Under the pieces are notes generated by a model. The model was given only the letters and a program-made list of their open reading frames with translations. It made no database searches and was not told the origin of the DNA. 64,000 bases of DNA from NCBI GenBank assembly GCA_031841125.1, contig CM063111.1:55055535-55119534 (forward strand), read 5' to 3'. Shown piece after piece: positions 11,840 to 23,332 of the stretch. The stretch's first letter is position 1. Every line of letters starts with the position of its first letter. This DNA comes from Acanthococcus lagerstroemiae. Its lineage: Eukaryota > Arthropoda > Insecta > Hemiptera > Eriococcidae. The translations under genes were made by a program, and so were the position numbers.

Positions 11840-12158
11840 TGTATCGCGCTAATAAAGGCCGTGCGACGATACTTTAATAAACCAAAATTGTTGAAGGAAA
11901 ACAAACTAACTTTATTTTTCAAAATTTCTATAATCGTACAAATTTTACGTTGATGTACCACTGTTGATTTCTTCGTTTAAACGGTTCGAACGATGGTAGT
12001 CGACAGACGCACCGGTGTCCCGGCGGTTTCATCGTTAACGTCGTCGTAGGCCAAGTTCGCTGACTCGTTATAATTTAGCGTTCCTAAATGCGTGAGGTTT
12101 TAATTTTTAATAGGTCACAATGGTTGGTATATTGGAATATACCGATTTCGGTGTTACA
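11840..12158 (-). repeat. LTR (right end, normal 5' position)
   Basis: 319-bp repeat, TG...CA, read on the minus strand, followed by the primer-binding-like site. A third, more diverged copy lies at 53642-53946. Confidence 0.85.
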
Positions 12159-12163
12159 AGTCC

Positions 12164-12603
12164 TAAACGATGAAAGGATTTAATTTCCTTGCTCAAGCCT
12201 CGTTTAAATGTTGAGCTTTCTGTTTCGCAACCTCCGGCTGTCTCTTCAAGAAACATCGCAGCCACTTTTTTCCTGCTGCCGCGATATTAGGATTAAACGG
12301 TGTCTCAATATTGTTTTCTTTACAGAAGAGAAAAACTGATCTCAATTCTTTAGGGGTCAATGGAAATCCAACCTCAGATAGTCTAAACAGCCTTTTCACG
12401 AGCAATGTTTCATCTTCGGTTAAAATTGGTCTCCGTCCCACTAAATATTTAGATTCGATGTTTTTGGATATGTAATCCCTTAAAGTACGACGGGGAATTT
12501 CATACTTTATACTGGCAGCATTTAAAGACATCTTTTTATCACGAACTGCCTTTATAGCGGCTTTTAGCGCTTCCAGATCCAAATTACATCGACTTTTCAG
12601 CAT
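12164..12603 (-). pseudogene. Pogo-like transposase, DNA-binding N-terminus (part 1)
   Basis: The frame starting at 12603 encodes about 136 residues. A psq-type helix-turn-helix (KAVRDKKMSLNAASIKYEIPRRTL, residues ~18-41 in part) is followed by a CENP-B-like second helix-turn-helix region (GRRPILTEDETLLVKR and KKWLRCFLKRQPEVAKQKA). A TGA ends the frame at 12193, but similarity continues (ARKLNPFIV) up to the inserted element at 12158 and resumes at 9801. The gene is therefore broken by a stop, an insertion and a truncation at about 9350. Such proteins bind the TIRs and move pogo/Tigger elements; ends for this one were not found. Confidence 0.8.
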
Positions 12604-12830
12604 TTCTGCAAAAAAAAAAAATTACGTTGGCGTTATTAAGACACCCTATGCTTCAACTTCGAAGCGAAATTGTAGCATGAAAAAATGAGTAAAATGGATT
12701 ATCTATGAGCTTAAAGTGTAAAAAAAGGTTCAAATATTCATTAGAAAGCTGTTGAAGTCACCAATAATATTTTTTTCCGCATTTAAATTCACAATTTGCT
12801 TTTACGTGATCGCCTCACTTGACTGATAAC

Positions 12831-12862
12831 CTTCGACCATACATATTACATGGACTGCTAAT
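12831..12862 (+). repeat. Left TIR of P-like element (32 bp)
   Basis: Identical over 32 bases to the reverse complement of 18288-18319. Confidence 0.95.
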
Positions 12863-12946
12863 ACTGATAAGAATTTGAAGCCAAACATTGCAGTCGGCCA
12901 CTTGTGAAAAAGCGTACCTTCATTTGGTATCTTTGATTTACGTTGG

Positions 12947-12970
12947 AACCTTCGACCATGGTCGAAGGTT
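12947..12970. repeat. 24-bp perfect palindrome made of TIR tips
   Basis: AACCTTCGACCATGGTCGAA plus GGTT is a perfect palindrome whose halves contain CTTCGACCAT, the first 10 bases of the TIR, head to head. It lies ~115 bp inside the left end and might be an extra transposase contact or a scar of an earlier insertion. Confidence 0.8.
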
Positions 12971-13620
12971 GGAACTGGGAAGAAATTTTTAATTTTAAGT
13001 GAAGGTGAAAATTAATAACATTCTTAAAATAATTGCAATCGAATTTCGTCCGTTTTGTACTACATTAATAATTTATCCTTCATCTGAATTATAAGTACTC
13101 CTAATGTAGATTCTTGTGAAAATGTATTTTCCTCACTCAATGGGGACAAAGATGAATATTGATACTGGCAAGTACAAGATTCTTGAAGTAGCTGAGATTA
13201 ATGAAGTACGACTGCACTGTAAGATTACAATACCTAAGTTATTACTGTATGAAGGACTGAAGGTAATATTACGTACTAATCAAGTTCCTTTCCGTTTCTC
13301 TGTAGGTTGAAGTTATCATCATCAATACTCTAAGAGGAAAATACGCTACGTCTCTCAAGAATTTTCAGCATTATGGGTTTGCCTCGATATGAAGTACGTG
13401 CTATCTTAGTATGGCTGGTCAATCTATTAATGTACAATAGACCTACGTGTTAAAGTGATCTTGAATAATATAGGCAAGCTATTTTTCAAAGAGTTGTATT
13501 AGATACTTTTGTAGTTTCAGTTATTTTGCCTGCCTTCAAAGAATAGATATGTAAGTCGAAAGATGTATTTGTATTTCACACACACTAAAAGAAAACAATA
13601 AGTACCGACATTAATTCGTT

Positions 13621-16600
13621 TTATTGGTGTAGAAAAATTGGTTGCTTCTTTGAAGAGTGTCTAATATCTTTCTCAACGGTCGAGATTCTCTTGCAAGCAT
13701 ATCTGATTTTTAGTCGAATGTATAGCTGCATTATCAGGGTAACGGTGTGGGTATCCAATCGATGTGTAAAACCGCAATCTTCCAAGTGTTCGAGTATTTC
13801 CCATTCGACTTGCTCCATGTTCCTCGTGTTTGGGTGAAGAAGCTTTTCTTCGTTCATCCTGAATTGCTTCTCCACCTCAGAGCACATTTCCACGATTATT
13901 TTCGGCGGGATCGTCAACTTTCCCCGATTCTTCAAATCAATCAGATCACACGTATTTGTAGGATCTTTCAGTTTCATGATCTTTTCCAAAGTAGCCATTT
14001 TTTTATCTTGAAGTTTCCTGACCAAGAACCCTGCCAAGTACGCGACGACATCCGCATCGTACTCCTCGTTTTTACTGAGGACTATATTGTCAGAATTACC
14101 AATCTCGTCAAAGCCTCCATCAAAATCTTCGATGCGGACTGCGTCCAGTACGTCGTCACTGACAACTTCCGTGAATAGGCTACCGGCGCCACTCTTTCTT
14201 TTATTAATTGTTGAGGATACTGTAAGGATTTTGGTATCATCACTACTACAGTTGGAACCTGTAGATGTCCTTAATTCATGATGAACAAGTAATCGCTTGA
14301 ATGTTGATTTAAATTGTTCTGCGTTTGGGTTATTATTACAACCACCACGAGACCTTGCAGCCGAGAACCATGTCTCCAGATGGTCTTGACATAACTTATA
14401 CGGCAGAAGGTATTTCAAACTGTAAGCTTGTAAGGACAGAAATAATGGAATTAAATTAGTCAACGAAACAATAAAGCCAAGGAACCCGGTTTTCCTTCTG
14501 TGCTCAAGAGCCATTTTTCTTTCTCGCTTTTCCCAATGCAGGAATTTTCGTTCTTCGATATTGTCCTCCTTGATCTCCTCACCATCATTTGCATCTGGCT
14601 CACCTCCGGTTTTCTTCTTGGCACGTTCCTTGGGAGGATTTTCAACTATTTTTAATCCGCGGATGTATTCCATCGCTTCGTCGCACCATGCTTTACATTT
14701 AGGTAGGTTCTTCGAGCTGACTGGAACGTCATAAGCCACTTTTTTGGAAAATACACTTCGACAATTCAAGATGTCAAACATGTGATCAAACTGAATACAA
14801 TATTCGGCTGTGCCCTCACATGAAGCGAATTTTTCAAACCCTTTTTTCTTGGCATGTAGGAGGGCTGCTGCTACCGATGAACTGAGGGTTTGAGCTGCGA
14901 GTCTAACTCTCATTTTATTTTCTCGCCACTGTATGTGGCGCTTCGTCAGCCGAGGAGCACTATACAGTTCTCTTGTTTGATTCAAGTAGAACAATTCTTT
15001 GATATCTACAAATTTGATTCCTCTATTTTCCTTATCGACTAGAACATAATCACCGAGTGTATTCCGCACTAGTTTGAGGGCATGAGGTGGATCCAGGAAG
15101 AGGAACACTTTCTCGTCTTTATGACACGGATGCGGAAACCAAGGTCGGAAGTCGGGACCAAGTTCCAAATTCGCACCAAGTAGTTTGAAGCATGCTAAAT
15201 TGGTAGATAAACCGTCGAATGTAACTGACCTAACAACTATATCCGCATCGTCTACAAGCTGTAGAGCCGTTTCCACTAAACGACTCAGATTGTCTGCTTC
15301 TAAACTGTTCACCAGGAAGTAAGCAATTGGAAGCTTCCATTTGCCATTCAGGCAGACTAACATAAAGACCATCGCCTTTTTGGCAAGAGGTATACTGTCC
15401 GAGTCGGAGTAACCAAAACCTAAATCTTCATAACCGTGATATTGTCCGTTTCGGTATGTTATTTCACTCCGAATATCGATTTCGTCCATCATGAAACCGG
15501 CAATAATTCTAGTAGGAGAGTCCTTAGCTTTTGCCTTCAGTGCTGACAGCGCTTCCTGGCAAAATCCTGGTTCCCCATCAATTCGTGCATACCAGTTTCT
15601 AATAGTTGATGTGTGCGGCAACAGATACTGAAACTCCTCTCGAACATAATTATAGGATCGAGGGGAGTAAAAATGGAGCATCAGCGCGAATTTCCGTAGT
15701 TCCTTACTGTATTTGGCCTTGGCAACCATTTTTTTGCGTATCACAAGATGAAGTAATGTTTCTGGTAAATCATCCTGTGAAACATGGAAATAAATCAATA
15801 GGATTCCGATAAATAAATCACATTTTATTACATGATAAACTTCACAATTTCAGTGAACTTGAATATTCACCCACAGGGTGAGCACAGATATTTCACCTTT
15901 TATAGGCTTCTTTGTAGGTAAGAAGGTGATTTTATTGGAGCTTATACTTGACATTTTGAAATATTAAAAAAAATTTAAATTATAGGTCACAGTTTGTCCC
16001 CACTCCACTTAAATATATACCCATCTAGGGTGAGCACAATACACCAGGTAGGTAGATTAAAACTTAGATTTAAGAGATATTTCACTATTTGCAGGCTTCT
16101 TTGTAGGGAAGAAAGGGATTTTGTAGGCACGTATACTTGATATTTGAAATATTTATGAAAATCAAAATTGGAGAGAGGTATGTACATGAAAACACAGATA
16201 CTTTCGAGGATAAGTTTCAGGAACTCACGTTCAATGTACGAGCCACACCATCTGGAATCCGATATTCTTCCGGGCACTTCGAACGCAAATGTTCAATCAG
16301 TTCTTTCATTGTTAGAACCTTCTCCCGCAGTCGACGATTGTCCTGTTGCAAACACCGAATCTTACGGACGCACTCGGCAACAGTTTCTTGACCGTATTTC
16401 AAGTTCAATCGAGCTCGGCGAGGAGACGCCATGTCAGGAGTACGTAATTTCATAAATGATGGTCGATCCCGGAGGTATGCTTTTAAAGATGGAGAACACG
16501 TCGAATCTGCATCTATACAAAGAATTTTACAATATTACTGTACACATCGCGCGCTAAACAGGCAAACGCAAATGAACAAAGTCATTTCAAACATTTCGTA

Positions 16601-18092
16601 TTCCTATATGAGAATTTATAACTTTGGAAACATTTCATGATCATCTTACACGATTGTGTTTTATCTTTTCTTTTATCTTGCCTTCCAATGCAGAACTCGT
16701 AAGCCGTTGACGGGGTTTCTGTTCCATTTTCTACTTCAGGAGATACTGTGCGCTGTAGCGTTGGCGTGGCCGGTAATAAATATTCGGGCTCATCTTGAGC
16801 ATGCACTGTAGTAGGAACATGCCGTTCAACATCTAAGTTACAATGAAAGGAATACATTTTAACGACAGTTCTTTCAACTGAAGGTTTCCCAAGCCTTGCA
16901 TGAAAAACTTCTCACTTTCTGAAGGAACATTCTGCTCCAAACGTTGTTTGCAAACAGTTTCATGTTTCTTACGATTCACTTTCCTTGTAAACTTTTTATC
17001 GCAATAAACGCAACCCTACAAGAGGAAGACAGAATACACCTCTGTTACACGAAAGCAATGAAAGTAATGGGTACAGCTATGGACTGAGACTGAAATCTGC
17101 ATACGTACAAATATTTGTTGATGTTGGGCATTAGCTGTTTTGTTTGTTACATGAGTTGCCATCTCGTTTTCGTGCATTTTCCACTTATGTTTTCGACATC
17201 CTTCCTTAGAAACAAACGTTCTCGAGCAATGAGGACACTGAAACTTTGTATTCTGCTCTCCATGGAAAGAAAAATAGATAATTATTATTTATGAAATACT
17301 GAGAAAGTATGTTACATTTAAATACAGTACGACACTTGGAGGCTCACTAGTCACCTTAATCACTACAAAGGAATGTTTTCTTCTTTTATGTCGCAGCAGG
17401 CCGGAAGCAACCGTAAATTTCCTTGAACATTTTTCGCACTTATATACTTTCTGAAAAAGTTAGATAAAGTTAGTGTATGAATATATGCGGCTACACATTT
17501 CCGTAATATCCGGTATATCCCACAAATAAATTCGAATTCTTGAAAATCTATAGTGCAACTTCGACGTAGTGTACATAGTAGGCATAAATACAACATAATT
17601 ATTAGGTATTTAAGTTATTTATAAAAATAAAGAAATCGCATTTATGACTGAATAGGATACCGTTCACCATCTTCCTCAGTAGTCAGTAACCCTCCTCTTT
17701 TCAGTGAAGTTGACGTTCACTTGCCTCACAATGCAGGTTTCCGAGATTCAAAGTAGGATGGAAGTATGATTCAAGGAAAAATGATGAATCGGTTTTCAAA
17801 ACTGTGAATTGTATCGTATTCAGCCTTCAAAATACTTCCATGTACCGTATTAACTTTTTTCTTATAACTGTACGAACCTTAGGATTGCTTCCCACAAACT
17901 TGCAGCATTTCAGGTGTTGAATTAAGCGTTTTCTCGATTTCATTTGCTTAGCGCAAGAGGAACATTCCTAAATGAATGAGAAAGGATGGAAAAGTATGAA
18001 TAATTGAGTTCATTAATACTGTTACGGATAAGTCATATTATCACGTACGATCAAGTTTTAATACTTACAAATAATTCTTCAACAGCTTCCAT
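13621..18092 (-). CDS. C2H2 zinc-finger/P-element-type transposase, 8 exons
   Basis: My splice model has exons 18092-18069, 17967-17878, 17450-17355, 17252-17109, 17015-16916, 16832-16650, 16512-16229 and 15774-13621. All seven introns are GT-AG and phase-consistent; the product is 1024 residues. Exons 2-5 each encode a Cys2His2-type finger (CSSC..H..C, CEKC..H..H, CPHC..H..H, CVYC..H..C). Exon 7 has a likely leucine-rich coiled coil (QQDNRRLREKVLTMKELIEH). Exon 8 is the P-type core: YSPRSYNYVRE, MMDEIDIRSE (Asp ~404), VTFDGLSTN (Asp ~494), FLDPPHALKLVRN (Asp ~535), an insertion domain, and QDHLETWFSAARSRGG (~770-785). P elements and THAP9 use an N-terminal THAP domain; none is seen here. The exon 2 donor (GTTCGT) is the weakest junction. 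A charged linker (~685-725) lies in the insertion domain. Confidence 0.88.
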
Positions 18093-18287
18093 TTATCCGA
18101 AGATTCACTATCCTGATATTAGAATTCCTTCTCGAATATACGAATAATCATACGATTTAATAATTATAATATTTCTATTAATAATTATTCCCTTTGTAAT
18201 AAATCAGAATAAATCCCGCTTTTATTCTTAATTCTTATCAGTGACATGAGAGGCAAGGTACGCTTTTTCACAAGTTGCCTCCTGACA

Positions 18288-18319
18288 ATTAGCAGTCCAT
18301 GTAATATGTATGGTCGAAG
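18288..18319 (-). repeat. Right TIR of P-like element (32 bp)
   Basis: Perfect inverted match to 12831-12862, followed by the second copy of the 8-bp duplication CTGATAAC. Confidence 0.95.
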
Positions 18320-18507
18320 CTGATAACAAACTTCCCAACTAAAAAATTTTTGGATTTGCACTTCGAAAATCACAACAACATTTCGTCAGTCAGGTTGTTT
18401 TCATTTTTAGAGTACCTGAGTATTTTTTTGGCCCGGTAGGACTATTAGTTCTCGAGAAATCCGCGATTGGCGTTATTGGGCACCTGACGTATTTGGGGCA
18501 TCGTATC

Positions 18508-19050
18508 TTAGTATAGTTTTGGAACATTCGTTAGTTTTTCGTTGTTGTAGACAAGGTTTTCAAATAATCTACGAAAATTATTGAAATTTAGTATGTCCCC
18601 GTCGAAAATGGGAACGTTTATTTTTTGTAACTTTGGAGTAGCTTGCGGGGGAGCTACGAACGAACGATTTAGACTGGATGAGCCTCTTGCTCCTGGTACA
18701 ATGGATTGCCGTGAATCTTCGGCTAAAATTGTTTTACGAAAATTAGGAATCTCAGCCTCAACGGTGAACACAATTTCGTCTACCTCGTTCAATTCACTTA
18801 CTAGCTGTTTTTCCAAACCTGCGAAACTGGGATCGCCTTCGTCAGCGAGAGTGAGCACATCGATGATCCTGTTGAAGTTTGAACGATGCTCCTTGAAATC
18901 GACGAATATTGCTTCAAGCTTGCTCAGTTTACGAAAATCGAGAATCTTTAGCGTATACAACGGTAGCATTTGTTCTTTCAAACGAACGAGATTTCGTTTG
19001 ATTGCTCGTTTGTCCTTTTTTAATGCTTCCATAGCAAGACCGACGAGCAC
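18508..19050 (-). pseudogene. BEL/Pao-type gag N-terminal fragment
   Basis: A 180-residue frame with a helical N-terminal part (LKKDKRAIKRNLVRLKEQM) and then LQKINVPIFDGDILNF followed by FRRLFENLVYNNEKLTNV. The second block matches the LPK-LP-FDGD-W--F---F---IH-N--L--V--F pattern (DUF1759) of BEL/Pao retrotransposon gag. It stops where the family's next conserved segment should continue. It lies downstream, on the same strand, of the LTR at 20297-20856 and its primer-binding site, so it is probably what remains of that element's gag. Confidence 0.65.
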
Positions 19051-19063
19051 GAATCGAAATTAA

Positions 19064-20282
19064 AAACAAAATACAAACCGACGAAACGACAAGGAATTAA
19101 CTTATTAACTTTAACTATTTTTCGACATCGAAAATTATCTTTTTCGAACGGTCCAGATTGATCCGGCGCCGCTGAGGACCATAATGTTTTCAAATGTGAT
19201 CGAAACGATGCTGATAGTGGACTGTGTATTTAAACATACGAAAAATGTGCCTACTAATCGAGAAAAGATGCGAAGAACGAATAACTTGCTACGTTTTAAC
19301 AAGATTGCTCCGTCTCTTAAGGAGTGCGAGCAATAAAGGGGAAAAACCCACTTCAGCGAATTTATCTGATATTGGTTAGGAATATGGCTGAGTATTCAAA
19401 AATGTAACACGAAGGTAATATTTCTAGTCTTCGGAATAAGTAGTTAGTTAGTTCTTCGAACCAACCTGTGTTACGTGCGATGGTTAAGTGAATTTTCCGC
19501 GGCTAATGTTATTCGAAGTATGTTAACGTGGAGCTCTCGGTTTCAAATTCCTGAAAATACGTATCTGTGCAAAAATGTTTTTCGTAAAATTAAACGCCGA
19601 AAAGAAAGTGTTTTTTCAAAGTGTTTCGGTCATTGGTAACGTGAAATTAAAGTTGTTCGTGTGTATCGAGGAAAATGTGTTCTAGAGAGAATTATTGATG
19701 TACCTTCTGGGTTACAAATCGGGTTTGAGATCATCACATGACGTGTCGGAGAGGTAAGTGTTTACTGGAGATCTCTGATCGAACTTGTGTGGTGTGTAGG
19801 GGGGGGGGGGTTAGTTGGCAGGGTCCTTTTTTTATATGAAAACTACGCAGAGTTACGACTTTTGATGATGGCAGTTTAAGAATTTTGATTTTGACATGGA
19901 GTCTGTTTTTAAAAAAATTTCTGATGAAAGAGTCTGAATGATTTTTACCAATTTGGACCGTGTATGAGAAAGACGAAACTATATTATGGGAAGGAGATTT
20001 CATTAGTTTAGCATATTTTTTTCGTTCGAGAAGATAATTACTTAAGAGTTTTTTCGAAAATGACGATTGCTTCGATCTCCAGAAAGTCCTCCATGTGATA
20101 GTTTCTGCTTTTTTCGTAATCTTCGATTTGAATGGTTTCTACGTTCTCGGACTATTCGCTTTGATTGATTTTCAGCTGGTTTCCGCGCGTCTGACCGATC
20201 GTAATTAAGCTCGTGTCCTTACGACTTCGTGAATCTTAAAATTTTCGTTTTTGTGGTGGATCTTCCGGTAGGTCAGAATTCG
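19064..20282. other. Leader region between LTR and gag
   Basis: No open frame of note. The stretch 20120-20180 (GATTTGAATGGTTTCTACG, CGGACTATTCGCTTTGATTG) resembles the 36-bp repeats at 23097-23270 in the leader of the related LTR element. A run of ten G residues lies at 19800-19810. Confidence 0.45.
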
Positions 20283-20296
20283 ACCGGGGCACCAAT

Positions 20297-20856
20297 TGTA
20301 ATCGTGAATTCCGTGCTAAATAATAGATATCAAATTTACTTTAAACTATGTATAATATTAGACAATATGGTCAATCAAATTCACTTTAAACGATGTATAC
20401 TATTAGACAATATGGATCCTGGAATAATTATCCATATGAAGTTAAATATCTGTGGAACTCTAAGGTTTACATCAGCTTATTCTCATAGCCCTAGTCCAAC
20501 GATTACGCTCTCGCCAAGTAGCTTCTTCCCGAAGTCAACTATTTTTTTGTCAACTAAAGGAGGGTGAACGAATTGAAAATATAAGAACTGCATAGTCAGT
20601 TATAATTTTTGAAAGTCCGAAGAAATGACAAAAATGAGAATAATCAAATAATCATAACATCGGCAAGAATGTTGATGAAACGAAAAGAATTTAGATTGTT
20701 ATTGGCGCCTGTACGTATTTCGAAAGAAAACGAGAGGTGTTGTTTAATTTAATACAGGCCGAAATCACCGAAATCCGAGTCAAAAGTAGGTCAATAAAAG
20801 AAATGAATTTTGTGATCGAAAATGCCGAAATTTTGAGAGTTGAAAACTATTTTACA
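20297..20856 (-). repeat. LTR copy A with primer-binding site
   Basis: On the minus strand it begins TGTAAAATAGTTTTCAACTC and ends GATTACA, about 560 bp. It is followed by ATTGGTGCCCCGGTCGAATT, a likely primer-binding site. It is homologous to the LTRs at 21158-21639 and 23333-23818 but more diverged. Confidence 0.8.
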
Positions 20857-21157
20857 CTAGGTGTCTTGTAAACTCAATTTTTGCGCATATAAGAAGCCCG
20901 AAAAGAGTGCAATGAAAGTCCAGTAGAAGTCCAATATTTTTAATTTTCAGATTTGTTAAACACTCGATATTTTGATGCGCTTAATAGGCAGCTCATCTAC
21001 AATGGCGTAGATTACATTTTCTTAACGGAATGAATTTTTTCTACGAAATTATCAGACGCTGACGACTAAGATGTTACTTTGTATGTTGTGTGTGTTTCAT
21101 TTTTTGCTCATTTCACGTATTTTTAAGATCAATTGGCGCCGCCTCGACTTGTGCTTC

Positions 21158-21639
21158 TGTAATCATTAATATCGGACGAAATAATAGATTTCAATTTCTT
21201 TAAACACAGTATAATATTATACCATAATATGATGTTAACAGTTTCTGAGGAACTGTAAGTTTAACAACGAACTTCTTCTTATAGTCCTAGTCCACGATTA
21301 CACTCTCGCCAGGTAGCTCCTTCTCGAAGTTAACATAATTTTTGTGTCATCTAAAGGAGGGAGAACGAATTGAAAATATAAGAACTGCATAGTCAGTTAT
21401 AATTTTTGAAATCCAGAAAAAATAACAAAAGAGTATCATAACAAATGTATGAATGTTGATGAAACAAAATTGGCGCCTGGTACGTATTTCGAAAGAAAAC
21501 GTCGAGCTAAGTTTTATCGCGAAGGTGTTGTTTTATTAAATACAGGCCGAAATAACCGTGGAGTCAAAAGTAGGTCGATGAAAGAAATGAATTTTGTGAT
21601 CGAAAAGTCGAAATTTTGAGAGTTAAAAACTATTTTACA
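21158..21639 (-). repeat. 3' LTR (copy B)
   Basis: 482 bp, TG...CA on the minus strand, preceded on the left by GCTTC. Confidence 0.85.
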
Positions 21640-21960
21640 TTCTATCCCCTCCTGAAAAATAGGCCGTCCTCGGCCGGTGAAAAGTTCTAAAGGTAAACTT
21701 ATTACCCGAGGAAGCTACTGAGTTCGAGCTATAATCGTGGTTACATAAAATTGTAAGAAAACTAAGCATAATTTACAAAACCTTAATAAAATAGTAAAAT
21801 GTACAGTTTCATTTAAGTATGCGTATACGGTATAATATGGTCGAGTTGATTTTTATCGGAAAAACGAGTCGTTCACAGAACGTTATTATATAATTGCTGA
21901 TGAAGGTTTAGGTGAAAGTGAGAATCTTGAAATACAATGCTGAGTATAATTTTAATGGTC

Positions 21961-23028
21961 CTAAAAATGCAAAATCAGTGAATTTATCTGACGTTGGTTA
22001 GGAATTGCTCTGAACAGCCGATGGAAGGAGTCGAAGGCAAGAATTCCCGAGTTCACATTTATTTCACAAAGCCTGTCCTGATATCTGAAGGTGCGTGGGT
22101 GAAAGTGGTAGGTGGACCAGGCTGAATATTTTCTTATGAGAGGAATGTTGATATTGAATTCTAGAGAATTTGGGGAGCGAGAGCAGTCAAGAATTTCAAT
22201 GTAATAGTAGTCGGAAATTTTGTGAATAGGAATAGTTAATTGAAGGTCACTCACTGTCTCTTAATTGTTTTTCTAATTTGTAAAGATCCTTCTTTAAGGT
22301 AGGGGGTGGGATTACTTGGATTGGAATGTGTTTGTTTTTGCAGTGTTGTATGATGTTCCCGTGGTAAGTGGAGTAGTAGTTCAGGGTGAAAAGTTTTAGT
22401 AGTTTTGCCTCTAATGAGTTGAGTTTGTCATCCGCTAATTGACTGATTTTCCGAAGTTCGGTCGTTATTTCTTGAGTTATGTTGGTTAAAGATGAGCCTA
22501 TCGTGGTCAGTAATGTTCCTTAATTAAACTGTCTCCTAATATTTCAAAATTTTTATTCAAGTTATTTTGGGAGTTGTACAGTTTAAAGGTGGAGGATTTC
22601 GATTCTAGATTGCAGCACCAGGAGAATAGTTGCGTTAAGACGTTGTCTTCGCTGGAGGTACGTTTAACTCTAGAGTGGGAGTCTATCTATCTCGATCATT
22701 AGGTCAAATAACATGACCCTGTTCTTCTCAAAGAAAGATTGAGTGAAAAAGCGGAGTTCAGCCGTAAGAAGGTCATTAGGAGAACAAGTTGGTGGTTTAT
22801 ACAGTCCGATTCCGGGAATGTTAAGTTGTCCGGTTTAAAATTCTCAAGTGATTCTAAGTCGAAGTGTTGTACATAACGTACTGCTATACTATGAGTATAA
22901 ATAGCGTTGTGATCTAGTCTTCTGAAAAAAAAGCCAATATGAGGTTTCATGGGAATTGAGAATCCCAACTTTGAAAATTGAGAGTACGTTAGGATGATTA
23001 CGAAAACGAGGCCCGAAACTGGCGTCAT
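21961..23028 (-). pseudogene. Env-like glycoprotein relic
   Basis: A 109-residue frame from 23028 starts with a hydrophobic signal-like segment. After stops and frame changes, a frame ending at 21961 holds a Tyr/Ile-rich segment of the LTIPIHKI ... INIPLI type seen in envelope proteins of insect LTR retrotransposons (roo/gypsy-like env). The tract is broken by several stops and at least one frame change, so no intact glycoprotein is encoded. The location between leader and 3' LTR is right for env. Family assignment rests on pattern only. Confidence 0.45.
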
Positions 23029-23096
23029 AATTTCTGCTTCTCTTTGAAGTTATTATTTTTTTTTTTTTTGGCTTGGATTGGCTTCAGCTTTGGAAT

Positions 23097-23270
23097 CTTC
23101 GATTTGAATGGACCTCTCGAACTATCCGCTTTGGTTGATTTTCAGATCGACTTGACTGGATCTCTCGGACTATCCGTTTTGATTGATTTGAATGGATCTC
23201 TCGAACTATCCGCTTTGATTGATTTGAATGGATCTCTCGGACTATCCGCTTTGATTGATTTGAAGTTCGG
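23097..23270. repeat. 36-bp tandem repeats in LTR-element leader
   Basis: Units of the form TTGAATGGATCTCTCGAACT + ATCCGCTTTGATTGAT repeat four to five times with alternating CGAACT/CGGACT. Confidence 0.8.
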
Positions 23271-23332
23271 ATCTTAAAATTTTCGTTGTGGATCTTCCGG
23301 TGTTCAGAATTCGACCGAACCGGGGCACCAAT

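Larger units (their letters stand above)
9807..12158. mobile_element. Inverted-LTR element with 5-bp target duplication
   Basis: The outer ends are TGTAACACCG and CGGTGTTACA. The left copy (9807-10125, plus) and right copy (11840-12158, minus) are near-identical 319-bp LTR-like repeats that both point inward. AGTCC flanks the element on both sides (9802-9806 and 12159-12163), and removing the element restores continuity of the pogo-like gene around it (GGACT in gene orientation). The right copy is followed inward by a primer-binding-like ATTGGCGCCCG, a leader and a duplicated gag-like domain. A normal LTR element would have direct, not inverted, LTRs. Confidence 0.85.
12831..18319 (-). mobile_element. 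Complete P-element-like transposon with zinc-finger transposase
   Basis: A 5489-bp element with perfect 32-bp terminal inverted repeats (12831-12862 and 18288-18319, starting CTTCGACCATACATATTACA). The flanking 8-bp direct repeat CTGATAAC (12823-12830 and 18320-18327) matches the duplication size known for P elements. A second perfect 20-bp inverted repeat lies subterminally (12901-12920 and 18255-18274, CTTGTGAAAAAGCGTACCTT), as in the Drosophila P element, which has an internal inverted repeat. The single gene fills most of the interior. Perfect TIRs, a perfect duplication and an open gene suggest recent insertion. Confidence 0.95.

Noticed and set aside
9807..12158. Ordinary DNA transposon with 319-bp TIRs
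   Set aside because: The repeats have LTR borders (TG...CA), a primer-binding site and gag-like sequence follow one of them, and the 53.6-kb copy is in normal LTR context.
13747..14281. Plus-strand frames of 143 and 64 codons
   Set aside because: Antisense shadows of exon 8 of the P-like transposase.
18581..19063. 160-codon plus-strand frame
   Set aside because: Antisense to the BEL/Pao gag fragment, which has family motifs.
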